This document shows, piece by piece, positions 62,783 through 64,000 of a stretch of 64,000 bases of DNA. Origin of the DNA: JBHICC01 sp046759385 (GTDB lineage: Bacteria; Pseudomonadota; Gammaproteobacteria; Acidiferrobacterales; SPGG2). The position numbers were made by a program, and so were the translations under genes. The notes under the pieces were generated by a model. It ran no database searches. It worked only from the letters and a program-made list of their open reading frames with translations, and was not told the DNA's origin. The stretch is from contig JBHICC010000003.1 of assembly GCA_046759385.1 (NCBI GenBank), forward strand, positions 16,553 through 80,552, read 5' to 3'. The number at the start of each line of letters is the position of its first letter. The first letter of the stretch is position 1.

Positions 62783-63487
62783 ATGGCCCCAACAAAAGGC
62801 GACCACAAGAATACTGAAAACTTCATCGCGCGCTCGTGGCGTGCGTTGTGTAGACCATGTACACGTCATTCTCTTGGCACAGTGCTTGCCGTTGGCGTTG
62901 TTGCGGGAATCACTTTTTGGGGCGGGTTCAACACCGCGATGGAAGCAAGCAACACCGAGGCTTTTTGCATCTCATGTCACGAGATGGAGAAAAACGTTTA
63001 CCGCGAGTACAAGAAAACCATCCATTACAGTAACCGCACGGGGGTCCGAGCTACGTGTCCCGACTGTCACGTTCCCAAACAATGGGTTCACATGTTCGTA
63101 CGCAAGGTGCAAGCTACCAACGAGCTTTTTCATCACATTGGCGGGAGCGTCAGTACGCCAGAAAAGTTCGCAGCAAAACGCCTTCAGCTTGCCAAAGTTG
63201 TATGGGAGACCATGAAGGCGACGGATTCAAGGGAATGCCGAAACTGTCACAGCTTTCTCTCCATGGACTTCAGTGCACAAAAAGAGAATGGGCGTAGAAA
63301 ACACAAACAATCCCTGAAAGAAGACAAGACCTGCATTGATTGTCATCAAGGGATCGCCCATAAACTGCCCGAGGAGTTTGTCGAGGCAGAGCACGAACGG
63401 TACGAAAGAGAAGGGGTGCCGTGCGCTGACTGTCACAAAGGCACGGCGCGTGCGCCAGCGGATGATGACTGGGGTAAGGACGACTAA
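62783..63487 (+). CDS. NapC/NirT-type multiheme quinol dehydrogenase with five heme motifs
   Basis: A 234-residue membrane-anchored cytochrome c. A single hydrophobic helix (about 31-50) is followed by CISCH (62-66), CPDCH (92-96), CRNCH (152-156), CIDCH (184-188) and CADCH (214-218). NapC/NirT proteins take electrons from quinol and pass them to periplasmic reductases; classical members have four hemes. The first four here fit that pattern, and the fifth is a C-terminal addition. Its partner is not clear: the neighbouring NrfD-type complex has its own quinone subunit, so this protein may serve another periplasmic acceptor, such as the next cytochrome. Confidence 0.9.
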   Translation: MAPTKGDHKNTENFIARSWRALCRPCTRHSLGTVLAVGVVAGITFWGGFNTAMEASNTEAFCISCHEMEKNVYREYKKTIHYSNRTGVRATCPDCHVPKQWVHMFVRKVQATNELFHHIGGSVSTPEKFAAKRLQLAKVVWETMKATDSRECRNCHSFLSMDFSAQKENGRRKHKQSLKEDKTCIDCHQGIAHKLPEEFVEAEHERYEREGVPCADCHKGTARAPADDDWGKDD

Positions 63488-63628
63488 GAAACGGAGCGTG
63501 GTCTAAACCGCCCAGCGACAGTTCGTCTGCATCGAGCAAACATTAGTCTATTAAGGGCGAGGACAAGCGGCGGGTCAACCAGTCGGCTGATACGAACACT
63601 GGCGTGACGGCGTTAAACGCAAGTTCAT

Positions 63629-63671
63629 TTGATCCAAGTCAAGGACTAAATGCGAAAGGGAGGCCTAAATT
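63629..63671 (+). promoter_or_regulatory. FNR-dependent promoter of the terminal cytochrome c gene
   Basis: TTGATCCAAGTCAA (63629-63642) matches the FNR consensus at 9 of 10 fixed bases. A -10 hexamer TAAATT lies at 63666-63671, which sets the site centre at about -41.5 from the expected start, the class II FNR geometry. The gene start is about 50 bases further on. Confidence 0.65.
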
Positions 63672-63723
63672 TCAAATGAGGGGGAACGCCATTTTCTTGT
63701 TGGTAAACATCAAGGGGGTCAGC

Positions 63724-64000
63724 ATGCCGAGTTTAAAATATGCCGTGCCTGCGTTGGTCAGCCTGGTTGTCCTCGTGGCGGGTCAGTCACAATTGGCCAT
63801 CGCAGAGGATGCGGCGACCATAGAAAAGGGCAAGCAGCTCTACAACCAGAACTGCTCTGTCTGCCACCAAGCCGATGCCATCGGCAAGCCCGGGTTTGCA
63901 CCCTCGCTGACCAACAAGGAGCTGTTAAGCATCTCGTCAGATAAGTTTCTTCTGGGCACGATACGTGACGGACGCGCTGGTACCGGTATGCCACCGTTTG
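63724..64000 (+). CDS. Periplasmic monoheme cytochrome c, cut by the window end
   Basis: A class I-type cytochrome c; 92 residues are inside the window. AGGGGG lies just before the ATG. Residues 1-27 form a signal peptide (MPSLKYAVPALVSLVVLVAG, cut after AIA). The heme site is CSVCH (44-48) in GKQLYNQNCSVCHQADAIGKPG, and GTGMPPF supplies the likely Met ligand. The 3' end is missing, so fusion to another domain cannot be excluded. The FNR-type promoter upstream links it to the anaerobic island. Confidence 0.88.
   Translation, partial: MPSLKYAVPALVSLVVLVAGQSQLAIAEDAATIEKGKQLYNQNCSVCHQADAIGKPGFAPSLTNKELLSISSDKFLLGTIRDGRAGTGMPPF

Noticed and set aside
62361..62795. Two short frames in the gap between cytochrome genes
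   Set aside because: No family, no clear ribosome site, weak codon pattern. Mentioned only in the gap entry.
1..64000. tRNA, rRNA, CRISPR, transposase, integrase or prophage genes
   Set aside because: None found on reading both strands: no spaced direct repeats, no tRNA-like TTCGAATC core with cloverleaf arms, no transposase or integrase motifs.

Overview
The window reads as a stretch of a gammaproteobacterial chromosome. Family-level cues are coaBC-dut-algC, bamC beside dapA, a one-piece purL of gammaproteobacterial size, PilU- and FimX-like pilus genes, and a standalone rnfB-like gene before nth. Genes sit on both strands in short, tight operons. There is no phage, insertion sequence, CRISPR array, tRNA or rRNA that I can see. 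The right end (about 52.6-64 kb) has c-type cytochromes, a membrane-anchored molybdoenzyme and two FNR regulators, which suggests a facultatively anaerobic, possibly sulfur-metabolising organism. I do not assign a genus.

Layout. 0-8 kb: frameshifted radC, then coaBC-dut-algC, dcd, the Mrp/ApbC P-loop protein and metG. 8-11 kb: soluble RnfB-like protein, nth, FIST-domain protein, DUF1841. 11-13.4 kb: the ArsS radical SAM enzyme facing two TIGR04282/TIGR04283 glycosyltransferases (arsenosugar-type set). 13.5-18 kb: argG, a 32-residue membrane peptide, a urate-oxidase-N-type membrane protein, then argD-argF behind a promoter and an intrinsic terminator that abuts the argD start codon. 18-23.3 kb: orphan iron/polyamine-type ABC ATPase, FimX-like c-di-GMP protein, ATM1-type exporter. 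23.4-27.5 kb: minus-strand operon (decayed glutamate-cysteine-ligase-like gene, M14-type metallohydrolase, DUF1684, epimerase, TSUP exporter). 27.7-31 kb: htpG, a frameshifted membrane gene, a lytic transglycosylase and a hairpin-rich intergenic block. 31-38 kb: purL, metallo-beta-lactamase-fold hydrolase, bamC, dapA. 38-45.6 kb: a secreted PQQ-type sugar dehydrogenase, the three AmmeMemoRadiSam genes, a phosphoribosyltransferase, archease-rtcB and a DUF72 protein. 45.8-52.2 kb: pncA-pncB-class II ribonucleotide reductase-phoH as one operon, then a PilU-like ATPase. 52.6-64 kb: an anaerobic respiration island.

How the island fits together. On the minus strand a four-cluster Fe-S subunit, an NrfD-type membrane subunit and a Tat-exported molybdopterin catalytic subunit lie in B-C-A order, followed by a TorD chaperone and a cysteine-free AhpD-like protein. 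Next come oxygen-independent hemN and two adjacent FNR paralogues, each with a full cluster-cysteine set. On the plus strand are a monoheme cytochrome lipoprotein, a five-heme NapC/NirT-type quinol dehydrogenase and a monoheme cytochrome c cut by the window end. FNR/ANR-type sites are upstream of the molybdoenzyme operon (perfect), hemN, the terminal cytochrome gene and, weakly, between fnr and the lipoprotein gene. The island therefore looks like a locally regulated anaerobic electron-transfer module whose oxidant or reductant substrate is unresolved.

Three loci are broken in this sequence: radC and a small membrane-protein gene each by a frame change at a T run, and a glutamate-cysteine-ligase-like gene by a nonsense codon plus a large internal deletion. 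The first two could be sequencing errors. The third could not be a simple one.
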